A DNA stretch of 64,000 bases from NCBI RefSeq assembly GCF_040120695.1, contig NZ_JBEEAC010000005.1, forward strand, positions 186,001 to 250,000, read 5' to 3'. The notes below the pieces were generated by a model. That model was not told the origin of the DNA. It was given only the letters and a program-made list of their open reading frames with translations, and did no database searches. The position numbers and the translations under genes were made by a program. How positions within the stretch are numbered: position 1 is the first letter of the stretch; each line of letters opens with the position of its first letter. The DNA is from Plantactinospora sp040120695 (lineage in GTDB: Bacteria > Actinomycetota > Actinomycetes > Mycobacteriales > Micromonosporaceae). Of this stretch, positions 32,734 through 41,388 are shown piece by piece.

Positions 32734-33917
32734 CCGGGCGGTCCGAGCAGGCCGGCGTGACCGGGTGTTCCGAGCAGGCCGGCGTGACCCGGTTGAAGAC
32801 GGCGGCGGACAGCCCGCCGGAGGCACCGCCGACCGCCGGATCGGCGGTAGGTCCGGCGGCACCCCGCTGGCGATCGGCCCTGCGGACCTGGTCACCGCTG
32901 CTGGTGCTGCTGGTCTTCGCGGTGCTGCCGTACTCGACGCTCTCCGTGCCGGGGGTCTTCGACGGGCCGCTGAACGGACCGGGGACCCTGCAACTGCTCG
33001 CCATCTGCCTGGTTTTCGGCGGTCTGGCCGCCGGCTACGACCTGCTCTTCGGCCGGACCGGCATGCTCTCCTTCGGGCACGCGCTCTATTTCGCGGCCGG
33101 GGTCTACGGCACCGACATCCTGGTCACCAGGGCCGGGCTGCCGCTGTGGCAGGCGGCGCTGTTGACCCTGGTCGGCGGCACCACCCTGGCCGCGCTGCTC
33201 GGTGCGATCGCGCTGCGTACCGCCGGGATCGCGTTCGCCATGGTGACGCTGGCGTTCGCGCAGGTCGGCGCGATCCTGGTGGCCCGGGACTTCGGCGGGC
33301 TCACCGGCGGCGAGGAGGGACTGTCGCTGGACGTGTCGGGGCTGCCGGCGATGCTGGTCGGGGTCGGCAACACCGTCAACCTGTACTGGCTGGCGCTGGC
33401 GTACCTGGCCGTGGTCGTCTTCGTGGTGCACCGGGTGGCCGGTTCGCCGACCGGCCGGGTACTCGCCGGGCTGCGTGACGACGAGCGGCGGGTCGGGGTC
33501 CTCGGGCTCGACCCGTACCGGTTCAAGCTGCTCGCCTTCACCCTGGCCGGTGGGCTCGCCACCGCCGGTGGGGCGATCTACTGCCTACTGGTCGGTGGCG
33601 CCTCGCCGCACGTGACCTCCTCCGAGCTGACGCTGTCGCTGCTGGTCATGGTGGTGCTGGGTGGCCCGGGGACCCGCTGGGGCCCGGTGCTCGGCGGCGT
33701 GCTCTACATGTACCTGGACCACCGGCTGACCGCGTTCGGCACCTCGTCGGCGGTGGACTCGCTGCCCGGGGTGCTGAGCGTGCCGCTGTCCCAGCCGCTC
33801 TTCGTGCTCGGCACGGTCTTCATCCTGGCGGTCTACTTCTTCCCCGGCGGTCTCGCCAGCCTCTCCACCCGGCTCGCCCCCTTCCGCACCCTCCTCCGCA
33901 TCCGCCGCGACGGTTAG
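32730..33917 (+). CDS. Branched-chain-type ABC transporter permease (LivM-like)
   Basis: A 395-residue membrane permease. About 50 non-conserved residues precede the first helix and include a duplicated segment SEQAGVTGCSEQAGVT. The core has LVFGGLAAGYDLLFGRTGMLSFGHALYFAAGVYG, the loop SPTGRVLAGLRDDERRVGVLGLDPYRFKLLAF, and LLVMVVLGGPGTRWGPVLGG, all diagnostic of LivM. Start overlap (ATGA) with the LivH-like gene. A strong terminator follows the stop. Confidence 0.92.
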   Translation: MTGRSEQAGVTGCSEQAGVTRLKTAADSPPEAPPTAGSAVGPAAPRWRSALRTWSPLLVLLVFAVLPYSTLSVPGVFDGPLNGPGTLQLLAICLVFGGLAAGYDLLFGRTGMLSFGHALYFAAGVYGTDILVTRAGLPLWQAALLTLVGGTTLAALLGAIALRTAGIAFAMVTLAFAQVGAILVARDFGGLTGGEEGLSLDVSGLPAMLVGVGNTVNLYWLALAYLAVVVFVVHRVAGSPTGRVLAGLRDDERRVGVLGLDPYRFKLLAFTLAGGLATAGGAIYCLLVGGASPHVTSSELTLSLLVMVVLGGPGTRWGPVLGGVLYMYLDHRLTAFGTSSAVDSLPGVLSVPLSQPLFVLGTVFILAVYFFPGGLASLSTRLAPFRTLLRIRRDG

Positions 33918-33929
33918 CCCGAGTGGACC

Positions 33930-33969
33930 GTGTTCTCCTGCTGCCCCCGGGCGGGCAGCAGGAGAACAC
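33930..33969. terminator. Perfect 17-bp bidirectional terminator hairpin
   Basis: GTGTTCTCCTGCTGCCC (33930-33946) pairs base for base with 33953-33969 around the 6-base loop CCGGGC. It sits between the convergent LivM-like and MFS genes. Confidence 0.85.
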
Positions 33970-33980
33970 GAACCGCTCGG

Positions 33981-35402
33981 TCACCTAGGGCGGGGGAGGC
34001 GGAGGGCGATGAGGGCGCCGGTGGCGACCACGGCCGCGCCGACCAGGACGGCCGGGCCGAGACCGTCCACGAAGGACGTACGGCTGGTGTAGTCGCCGTT
34101 GGCGGCGAAGACCGAGGCCAGCGCGGCCACCCCGACGGCCACGCCGAGTTCCCGGATGGTGTTGTTGGTGCCGGAGGCGACGCCACGGGACTCCGCGGGC
34201 ACGCTGGCCATGGTGACGGTGGTGACCGGCGCGAAGGTCAGGCCCATGCCGACCCCGGCCAGCGTCAGTGGGGCGGCCAGCACCCCGTAGCCGACGTCGG
34301 CGGTGCTGACCAGGGCGAGCCAGCCGAGCGCGACGGCCAGCAGCGTCTGCCCGGTGACGATCAGGGTGCGCGCGCCTACCCGGCCGACCAGCAGCCCGGC
34401 CAGCGGGGCGACCACCATCGGCGCCATGGTCCACGGCATCGTCCGGATGCCGGCGTCGAGCGGACTGTGCCCCTGCGCCACCTGGAAGAACTGGGCGAGC
34501 AGGAAGACGGAGCCGAAGACGCCGACCGAGAAGGTGAACGCCACCACGTTCACCACGCTGAAGCTCCGGGACCGGAAGAGGCGCAGCGGAAGCATCGGTT
34601 CCGGGGTCCGGGTCTCCCAGCCGAGGAAGGCGCCGACCAGTACGCCGCCGCCGATCAGGGCGGCCAGCACCCGGCCGGAGGTCCAGCCGTGCTCCTGCCC
34701 GTGCACGACCCCCCACACCAGGGCGAGTACGCCGGCCGTGGAGAGGACCAGTCCGACCGGGTCCAGCCGGGACGCCGGACCGTGTGACTCCCGCAGCACG
34801 GTCGCGGCGAGCAGCAGGGCGAGCAGCCCGATCGGCACGTTCAGCCAGAAGATCCAGCTCCAGTCGAGGCCCTCGACCACCGCGCCGCCGACCAGCGGGC
34901 CGACCGCGACGCCGAGGCCGCTGATCCCGCCCCAGATCCCGATGGCGGCGTCCCGGAGCCGCTCGGGGACGGCGGCGGCGAGCAGGGTGAGCGACAGCGG
35001 CATCACGGCCGCACCGGCCGTGCCCTGGACCGCCCGGGCGGCGGTGAGCATCCAGGGTTCGGTGGCGAGGGCGCAGGCGGCCGAGGCGACGGTGAACAGC
35101 GCGATGCCGGCGAGGAAGAGTCGCCGCCGGCCGACCCGGTCGCCGAGCGCGGCGGCGGTGAGCAGCAGCGCGGCGAAGGGCAGCGTGTAGGCGTTGACGA
35201 ACCATTGCAGGTCGGTCAGGGAGGCGCCGAGTTCGGTCCGGATCACCGGGAGCGCCGTGGTCACCACCAGGTTGTCGAGGGTGACCATGAACATCGGTAC
35301 GCCGACCGCCGCGAGTACGGCGCCGAGCGGGCGAGCCGCGGGTCCGCCGCGGCGTCCCGGGGCCGGTGGCGCGGCACCGTCGAGGACGGGTGCGCTGGTC
35401 AT
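33981..35402 (-). CDS. MFS drug exporter, DHA2 (EmrB/QacA) family
   Basis: A 473-residue transporter with about 14 transmembrane helices. Motif C-like and DHA2-specific pieces are visible: VTLDNLVVTTALPVIRTELGASLTDLQW in helix 1, LGDRVGRRRLFLAG (motif A), ARAVQGTAGAAVMPLSL, GPLVGGAVVEGLDWSWIFWLNVPIG and the late ESRGVASGTNNTIRELGVAVG. It should export hydrophobic or cationic compounds by proton antiport. It is divergent from a TetR-family gene, and two related operators lie between them. That is the classic layout of a regulator controlling its own exporter. Confidence 0.92.
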   Translation of the reverse strand: MTSAPVLDGAAPPAPGRRGGPAARPLGAVLAAVGVPMFMVTLDNLVVTTALPVIRTELGASLTDLQWFVNAYTLPFAALLLTAAALGDRVGRRRLFLAGIALFTVASAACALATEPWMLTAARAVQGTAGAAVMPLSLTLLAAAVPERLRDAAIGIWGGISGLGVAVGPLVGGAVVEGLDWSWIFWLNVPIGLLALLLAATVLRESHGPASRLDPVGLVLSTAGVLALVWGVVHGQEHGWTSGRVLAALIGGGVLVGAFLGWETRTPEPMLPLRLFRSRSFSVVNVVAFTFSVGVFGSVFLLAQFFQVAQGHSPLDAGIRTMPWTMAPMVVAPLAGLLVGRVGARTLIVTGQTLLAVALGWLALVSTADVGYGVLAAPLTLAGVGMGLTFAPVTTVTMASVPAESRGVASGTNNTIRELGVAVGVAALASVFAANGDYTSRTSFVDGLGPAVLVGAAVVATGALIALRLPRPR

Positions 35403-35417
35403 GATCGCTCCTTAGTT

Positions 35418-35433
35418 GTTATTCACTGATAAC
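35418..35433. promoter_or_regulatory. TetR-type operator 1
   Basis: GTTATTCACTGATAAC has 5-bp complementary ends (GTTAT/ATAAC) and shares CTGATAAC with the second site. It lies 15 bases before the MFS start, where bound repressor would block transcription. Confidence 0.6.
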
Positions 35434-35450
35434 TAGGTTTTCCCAAAGTA

Positions 35451-35466
35451 GCTATCCGCTGATAAC
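35451..35466. promoter_or_regulatory. TetR-type operator 2
   Basis: GCTATCCGCTGATAAC matches its own complement at six of eight pairs and shares CTGATAAC with operator 1, exactly 33 bases away (three helical turns). The two sites probably bind the divergently encoded TetR protein cooperatively. Confidence 0.6.
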
Positions 35467-35524
35467 ATGTCAACATCCGACGTCGAGGAGCGTCCGACCC
35501 AGCGGACGGCAGTTAGGGGCGAGA

Positions 35525-36118
35525 ATGGCCAGGACCCGGCTGACCGCTGCCGAACGCGGCGAGCAACTCGCCGCCGCGGCCGTGCAGGCGTTCGCCGTCT
35601 CCGGTTACGCCGGCACCTCCACCGACGACGTGGCCCGGCTGGCCGGTGTCTCCCAGCCGTACGTCATTCGGCTCTTCGGCTCCAAGCAACGGCTCTTCAT
35701 CGCCGCGGTCGAGCACGCCGCCGCCCGGATCGAGCAGGTGTTCCGGGACGCCGCCGAGCGCTCGCCCGACCTGGAGAGCCTCGGCGAGGCGTACGACGAA
35801 CTGCTGGCCGAACGGGACCTGCTCGCCGTACTCCTGCACGGCTTCGCGGCCAGCGCCGACCCGGCGATCGGCAGTGCCGTGCGCGACTGCTTCGGCCGGA
35901 TCTACCGGCTCGTCCGGGAGCTCACCGGGGCGGACACCGTCGAGACCCGGGACTTCCTGGGCATCGGGATGCTGCTCACCGTGCTGGCCGCGATGCAAGT
36001 GGTCGGGCCCGGCGCGGTGCCACCCGAACCGTGGATGTCGGAGATCGCCGAGTCGTTCCAGGACGCCTGTGCGGAGCCGGAAACCGGCGGACAGCGCGGC
36101 GCCGCCAACCGGTCGTGA
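35525..36118 (+). CDS. TetR/AcrR family regulator of the divergent MFS exporter
   Basis: A 197-residue repressor. The N-terminal HTH (~10-55) reads AERGEQLAAAAVQAFAVSGYAGTSTDDVARLAGVSQPYVIRLFGSKQRLFIAAVEHA, a standard TetR DNA-binding domain. The all-helical C-terminal domain for ligand and dimer contacts is less conserved. ATG 35525 precedes the first helix closely. The divergent exporter and the two matching operators in the gap indicate that it represses both genes until a transported compound binds. Confidence 0.9.
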   Translation: MARTRLTAAERGEQLAAAAVQAFAVSGYAGTSTDDVARLAGVSQPYVIRLFGSKQRLFIAAVEHAAARIEQVFRDAAERSPDLESLGEAYDELLAERDLLAVLLHGFAASADPAIGSAVRDCFGRIYRLVRELTGADTVETRDFLGIGMLLTVLAAMQVVGPGAVPPEPWMSEIAESFQDACAEPETGGQRGAANRS

Positions 36119-36158
36119 CCGCCGAGCGGACGGGACGAGCACCTCGGGCGACCGGGGA

Positions 36159-38906
36159 TCACGCCGGTCGGGTCGGGGCGGACGGTGCGGGCCGGCAGCC
36201 CTGGTCGGCGGGGTCGTCGGCCGAGCCGCAGCGGAACACCTCGACGGGTTCGGTGTCGACGTCGGTCACCCGGTCCACCCGGACCAGGGAGATCCGCTTC
36301 GCCACCGGTTCGCCTGAGTCGGCCGGGAACCTGATCAGGCCGCTCACCCCCGGGTAGCCGTTCTCGGCGTTCTGCCGCAGCACCTCGGTGTGCACCCCGG
36401 CCGGGTTGACGGCCCGCGGATTCCACTCCTCGCGCGGGCTGCCGTGCCGCAACCGGGCGGCGAGGCTCTCCACCGCCCGGACCACCATGGTCGCGGCGTC
36501 GTAGGCGAGGCTGACCCGTTCACCGACCGGGGCGCTCGGGCCGTCCTCCCGGCAGCGGGGCTGGTCGAGCAGGTCGTCGGCCTGGATCCAGGCGAGGAAA
36601 CTGCCGCGTACGTCGTCGCGCCGGTCCCGGGCGGTACGCAGCGCGGCGCAGGTGGCCAGGGCCGCCTTCGAGACGTACGTGACCGGAAGGTTGCCCGGCG
36701 CGCTGGCCCGCAACCCTGGATTGGCCATGTACCGGTTGACCGAGTCGTCGCCGACCAGGTGCCGGGGCGGGTTCGGGCCGCACTCCTTCAGCGCCCGGAG
36801 GAAGCCGTCGAACTCCGACCACCGGCCGGCGAAGACGAGTACGCCGGAATAACCGCACTCCTGGGTCATCCGCTGGCCGGTACGCCGCTCCTCGACCCGG
36901 TCCAGCCGGTCGCCGAACCGCTGGCGCAGGTCGTCGACCAGGGTGGCGACGTACAGGTCCTCGGTCAGGGAACTGTACTCCCCGGTGGTGTAGTAGACGT
37001 GCGCGCCGTCGACCCGGAGCACCTGGCGGGCGTACTCGTCGATCAGCGCGGCCTGGTCCCGGTTCGGCGCGGAGATCTGCAGGTAGAGCTTGGAGTTCTG
37101 GTACATCCCGTCCGCGGAGAGGGTCGGGGCCAGCGCCGGCAGGCCGATCCGGTTGAGTTCCCGCAAGGCCGCCGCGGTGCTGGTCCGGCTCTCCACCAGC
37201 CCGACCACGCCGAGTACCGTCGGGTCCTCCCGGATCAGCCCTTCGAGCATCGCCACCGCCCGGCCGGCATGCCGCATCTGCGCTCCGGCGTTCGCCACCA
37301 CCACCCGGAGCAGCGCCGCGCCGTCGGCACCGGCCGACTCGCGCAGCAGCGCGTACTGGGCGGTCGCCATGCCCTCCAGTTCCTCCCGCTCGGAGACGTA
37401 CGACTCCTCGTCGGCCCGGGTCCGGTTCCCGGTCAGGGTGCCGAGGTAGATCAGGGTGACCAGCGGGCGCCGTCGCGCGCTGCGCTGCCAGACCTGCTCG
37501 GCGGCGGCGTTCTGCGCGAAGATCCGGCGCTGCACGGCCCGGAGCCGGTCCTGCCCGGGGTCGCGATTGAAGACGTGCCCGACCGTGTCGCTGTAGCCGA
37601 CGCACTCGCCGCCGACCAGCTCCACCGAGACCGACCCGTCGAACGGCCGAGGGTGGCAGTCCAGGCTCCAGCGGGAGTTCACCCACACCCCGGCGACGGC
37701 GACCAGCAGCAGGACGAGTGCGGTGGGCAGGAACCGGCGACTCCACCACGGCGGGCCCGGTGGGGCGAAGTTGAGCAGTCCGCCCCTCGGCTCCGAGCCC
37801 GCGCTCGGGTCGCCGAGCAGCAGGACGATGAGCCAGGCCGCCGGGCGGCGCAGCCGCCGGGTCTCCGGCAGCACGTCCACCCATTCGTCGTACGCCTCCT
37901 CGGCGTCGACCAGGGCGTACGGCTCGGGCAGCTCCGGCGGTGGCTCGGCGCCGGCCGCCACCACCAGCAGCGGGTCGTTGCGGCCGGTTTCGTTGCGGAC
38001 GTCGTTGATCAGCCGGATCAGGGTGTGCCCCGGATCGCCGACGGCCACGTCGGGCAGCAGCAGCACCGGGTACGCCGTCCGTCGCCAGCTCGACGGCCGC
38101 CAGAGCCGCCGCCGGTACGCCTGCCGGAGGTCCTCCAGGAACGCGTGCACGAGCAGCTTGTCCACCTGCTCCGGCTGTTCCCCGTCCCGCCACCCGGCGG
38201 TGAGTCGTTCGGCGAACCCGAGGAACGTCACCGACTGCCGGGGCGCCAGGTACTGCTGCCGCATGAACCACCGGTAGTGCGGCCCCAGCAGCGGCACCCG
38301 GCCGGAGACCGCCACCCGGAACACGGCGCTCGGGATCGCCCGCCGGACCAGCCAGAATGCGAGCTGGTACGCGGTGTGGAAGAGGTCGCCGTCGCCGTCG
38401 CCGCCGCCGGCCGGGTCACTGCCCGGCCGGCTGCCGCGCCGGTCCCGGAGCTGCCGGGCCAGGGCCGGCCGGCGGTCCTCGCCCGCCTCGGCGGCAGACT
38501 CCGGTACGGGCTGGTGCAGCAGCCAGTCGGCCAGCGGGTAGTGCCGGAAACGCAGCCGCTCGCCGCCGAACGCCTCCAGCGCGAGCTGCCGGTGCGCCTC
38601 CCGCAGCGCGCCGGTGATGTCGGTGGCGGTCGGTTCGCCACCGGGTTCGGACCGGTCGCCCCGGCCGGTCAGGTCGAGGGTGGCGTGCGGGATCCGCCGC
38701 CGCTGACCCCGGCCGAGCACCCGGCGCAGCAGGGCGATCAGGTCCGGCGAGGCCGGCGAGCGGACCAGCCAGATCAGCGGCAACCGCCGGTCTCCCCGGC
38801 GTGGCCGGCGCAGCAGCCGGGCCAGCAGGGCGAGGAACTCCGAACCGCCGGACGGCAACCGTTCCCGTTCCGTGGTCGGCTGCCCCTGGGTCGCCACTGG
38901 ACGCAT
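36159..38906 (-). CDS. One-pass membrane receptor-like protein with periplasmic-binding-protein ectodomain
   Basis: A 915-residue protein. The cytoplasmic part (1-390) has strands and helices suggestive of a decayed NTPase: LPLIWLVRSPASPDLIALLRRVL occupies a P-loop-like position but lacks the GKS/T, and YPVLLLPDVAVGD resembles Walker B. Residues 392-409 are the only transmembrane helix. The outer ~500 residues begin with a Cys-bearing segment, then a type 1 periplasmic-binding fold (LVTLIYLGTL, VVVANAGAQMRHAGRAVAMLEGL, VLGVVGLVESRTSTAAALRELNRIGLPALAPTLSADGM, ALIDEYARQVLRVDGAHVYYT, VSLAYDAATMVVRAVESLA), as in Leu/Ile/Val-binding proteins. ATG 38906 has GGAGG six bases upstream; GTG 38939 has none. 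Ligand and output are unknown. It is divergent from the RecQ-like gene. Confidence 0.75.
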   Translation of the reverse strand: MRPVATQGQPTTERERLPSGGSEFLALLARLLRRPRRGDRRLPLIWLVRSPASPDLIALLRRVLGRGQRRRIPHATLDLTGRGDRSEPGGEPTATDITGALREAHRQLALEAFGGERLRFRHYPLADWLLHQPVPESAAEAGEDRRPALARQLRDRRGSRPGSDPAGGGDGDGDLFHTAYQLAFWLVRRAIPSAVFRVAVSGRVPLLGPHYRWFMRQQYLAPRQSVTFLGFAERLTAGWRDGEQPEQVDKLLVHAFLEDLRQAYRRRLWRPSSWRRTAYPVLLLPDVAVGDPGHTLIRLINDVRNETGRNDPLLVVAAGAEPPPELPEPYALVDAEEAYDEWVDVLPETRRLRRPAAWLIVLLLGDPSAGSEPRGGLLNFAPPGPPWWSRRFLPTALVLLLVAVAGVWVNSRWSLDCHPRPFDGSVSVELVGGECVGYSDTVGHVFNRDPGQDRLRAVQRRIFAQNAAAEQVWQRSARRRPLVTLIYLGTLTGNRTRADEESYVSEREELEGMATAQYALLRESAGADGAALLRVVVANAGAQMRHAGRAVAMLEGLIREDPTVLGVVGLVESRTSTAAALRELNRIGLPALAPTLSADGMYQNSKLYLQISAPNRDQAALIDEYARQVLRVDGAHVYYTTGEYSSLTEDLYVATLVDDLRQRFGDRLDRVEERRTGQRMTQECGYSGVLVFAGRWSEFDGFLRALKECGPNPPRHLVGDDSVNRYMANPGLRASAPGNLPVTYVSKAALATCAALRTARDRRDDVRGSFLAWIQADDLLDQPRCREDGPSAPVGERVSLAYDAATMVVRAVESLAARLRHGSPREEWNPRAVNPAGVHTEVLRQNAENGYPGVSGLIRFPADSGEPVAKRISLVRVDRVTDVDTEPVEVFRCGSADDPADQGCRPAPSAPTRPA

Positions 38907-39035
38907 GTCCGCCTCCGGCCGTTGCTCGGTGTGTTGCACAGATCACCACAGTGTCGCTGGTTCGGACAAGGCCGGACGGGGCCCCGCTCGGTGCCGGCGC
39001 GGCCGGTCCGGGCCGGACCCTGGTAGAAAGGCCGG

Positions 39036-41366
39036 ATGGACGGGAACCGGACGCCGGACGAGCCCGGGCCGGGCGGCGCCGAGCACGCGGCGGTACGCGA
39101 CCGGGCCGGACCCGGCGGCGCCGAACAGGCGGCGGTGCGCGACCGGGCCGGACCCGGCGACGCCGAGCAGGCGGCGGTGCGCGACCGGGCCGAGGCCGTA
39201 CTGCGCCGGTTGGCCGGCGAGCACGCCCGGCTCCGGGACGACCAGTGGCGGGCCATCGAGGCGCTGGTGGTGCGGCGCCGCCGGGTGCTCTGCGTGCAGC
39301 GGACCGGCTGGGGAAAGTCGGCCGTCTACTTCGTCGCGACCGCGTTGCTGCGGCAGCGGTCCGGCAGGGCAGGGGCCGGGGCCGGGGGTACCGGGCCGAC
39401 GGTGATCGTCTCGCCGCTGCTGGCACTGATGCGCAACCAGGTGGAGGCGGCCGCCCGGGCGGGAATCCGGGCCCGCACCATCAACTCGGCCAACCTCGAC
39501 GAGTGGGCCGAGATCGTCGCCGAGATCGAGGCCGGAGCGGTCGACGTCCTGCTGATCAGCCCGGAACGGCTGAACAACCCCGACTTCCGGGACGGCGTAC
39601 TGCCCCGGCTCGCCGCCACCACCGGACTGCTGGTGGTGGACGAGGCGCACTGCGTCTCCGACTGGGGGCACGACTTCCGCCCCGACTACCGGCGGCTGCG
39701 TACCTTCCTTGCCGGGCTGCCGGCCGGCACACCGGTACTGGCCACCACCGCCACCGCGAACAGCCGGGTCACCGACGACGTGGCCGAGCAGCTCGGCGAC
39801 GCACTGGTGCTGCGCGGGCCGCTGGACCGCGAGTCGCTGCGGCTGGCCGTACTCGACCTGCCGAGCCCGGCGCACCGGCTCGGCTGGCTGGCCGACCAGC
39901 TCGACCGGCTGCCCGGCTCGGGGATCATCTACACCCTGACCGTGGCGGCGGCGGGCGAGACCGCCGAGTTCCTGCGCGGCCGGGGGTACCCGGTCGCGTC
40001 GTACACCGGGCAGGCCGACGACGCCGACCGCCGCGCCGCCGAGCAGGACCTGCTGGACAACAAGCTGAAGGCCCTGGTTGCCACCTCGGCGCTCGGCATG
40101 GGCTTCGACAAGCCGGACCTGGGATTCGTGGTGCACCTGGGCGCACCGCCGTCGCCGATCGCCTACTACCAGCAGGTCGGCCGGGCCGGTCGGGCGGTCG
40201 GCGCGGCCGAGGTGCTGCTGCTGCCCGGCGCCGAGGACCAGGCCATCTGGCGGTACTTCGCCTCGCTGGCCTTCCCACCCGAGGAGCAGGTCCGGGCGGT
40301 CCTCGCCGCGCTGCGTCCGGACCGTCCGCTCTCCACGCCGGCGCTGGAGCCGATCGTCGACCTGCGCCGGACCCGGCTGGAGCTGATGCTCAAGGTGCTC
40401 GACGTCGACGGCGCGGTACGCCGGGTCCGGGGCGGCTGGCTCGCCACCGGTGAGCCGTGGCACTACGACGCGGTCCGGCTGCGCCGGGTGGCGCAGGCCC
40501 GTGCCGCCGAGCAGCAGGCCATGCGGGAGTACGCCTCGACCGGCGGCTGCCGGATGGAGTTCCTCCGCCGCTGCCTGGACGATCCGGCGGCCACCGCCTG
40601 CGGGCGCTGCGACCGGTGCACCGGGGCCCGGTTCGACATCGACGTGTCGGCGCCGGCGCTCGCCGCCGCGCAGGCGTTCCTCGGCCGCCCCGGGGTGGAG
40701 ATCCCGCCGAAGAAGCTCTGGCCGACCGGGCTGGAGACGGTCGGGGTGCCGCTGCGTGGCAGGATCGGTCCGGCCGAGCAGGCGTATCCGGGGCGGGCCG
40801 TCGGGCGCCTCTCCGACCTCGGCTGGGGTGCCCGGCTGCGTGCGTTGACCGGGCCGGAGGCGCCGGACGGGCAGGTGCCGGAGGACGTGGCGGCGGCCGT
40901 CGTCGAGGTGCTGAAGGCGTGGGCGCACGGCGACGATCCGTGGCCGGCCAGGCCGGTCGCGGTACTCGCCGTCGGGTCGCGTCGGCGGCCCCGGCTGGTG
41001 CACGGGCTGGCCGACCGGATCGCCCGGGTCGGCCGGCTGCCGCTGCTCGGCGAGGTGCCGGCCGGCAACGGTCCGGTTGGCGCCGGACCGCACGACGGGG
41101 ACGGTCCGGCCGGCGCCGGGGCGGGCGGCAGCGACAGACCGGCCGGCGGCGGACCGCGGGGCAACAGCGCCCAGCGGGTACGCGCGCTGCACGGCGCCTT
41201 CGAGCTGCCCGCGCCGCTGGTCGGGGAGTTGGCCGGGCTGACCGGTCCGGTCCTGCTGGTCGATGACCTCGTCGAGTCGGGCTGGACCATGACGGTCGTG
41301 TCCCGCCTGCTGCGCCGGGCCGGTGCGCCGGGGGTGCTCCCGTTCGCGCTCGCCGTCGCCGGCTGA
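39036..41366 (+). CDS. RecQ-family DNA helicase with C-terminal phosphoribosyltransferase motif
   Basis: A 776-residue helicase. After a tail of three 14-residue repeats (AAVRDRAGPGGAEQ) comes the RecQ core: LRDDQWRAIEALV (motif 0), QRTGWGKSAVYF (Walker A), VSPLLALMRNQV (Ia), VDEAHCVSDWGHDFRPDY (DEAH box plus RecQ aromatic loop), TATAN (III), ATSALGMGFDKPDL and YYQQVGRAGRA (VI). The zinc region has CRMEFLRRC and CGRCDRC. The last ~150 residues end in GPVLLVDDLVESGWTMTVVSRLLRRAGA, the PRPP-binding signature of type I phosphoribosyltransferases, as in ComF. RecQ-PRTase fusions are known in actinobacteria but their chemistry is not. It unwinds branched DNA 3'-5' by family inference. Confidence 0.88.
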   Translation: MDGNRTPDEPGPGGAEHAAVRDRAGPGGAEQAAVRDRAGPGDAEQAAVRDRAEAVLRRLAGEHARLRDDQWRAIEALVVRRRRVLCVQRTGWGKSAVYFVATALLRQRSGRAGAGAGGTGPTVIVSPLLALMRNQVEAAARAGIRARTINSANLDEWAEIVAEIEAGAVDVLLISPERLNNPDFRDGVLPRLAATTGLLVVDEAHCVSDWGHDFRPDYRRLRTFLAGLPAGTPVLATTATANSRVTDDVAEQLGDALVLRGPLDRESLRLAVLDLPSPAHRLGWLADQLDRLPGSGIIYTLTVAAAGETAEFLRGRGYPVASYTGQADDADRRAAEQDLLDNKLKALVATSALGMGFDKPDLGFVVHLGAPPSPIAYYQQVGRAGRAVGAAEVLLLPGAEDQAIWRYFASLAFPPEEQVRAVLAALRPDRPLSTPALEPIVDLRRTRLELMLKVLDVDGAVRRVRGGWLATGEPWHYDAVRLRRVAQARAAEQQAMREYASTGGCRMEFLRRCLDDPAATACGRCDRCTGARFDIDVSAPALAAAQAFLGRPGVEIPPKKLWPTGLETVGVPLRGRIGPAEQAYPGRAVGRLSDLGWGARLRALTGPEAPDGQVPEDVAAAVVEVLKAWAHGDDPWPARPVAVLAVGSRRRPRLVHGLADRIARVGRLPLLGEVPAGNGPVGAGPHDGDGPAGAGAGGSDRPAGGGPRGNSAQRVRALHGAFELPAPLVGELAGLTGPVLLVDDLVESGWTMTVVSRLLRRAGAPGVLPFALAVAG
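39069..39194. repeat. Three 42-bp tandem units encoding the N-terminus of the RecQ-like protein
   Basis: Copies are in register at about 39081, 39123 and 39165 (GAGCACGCGGCGGT and near copies). Each unit is 14 codons, so the frame is preserved. Confidence 0.8.
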
Positions 41367-41388
41367 GTCGTCCGACCGCGGGCGAGGC

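Noticed and set aside
36159..38906. Reading the protein as an ABC transporter substrate-binding subunit
   Set aside because: It has a large cytoplasmic part, an internal membrane helix instead of a signal peptide, and no transporter genes alongside.
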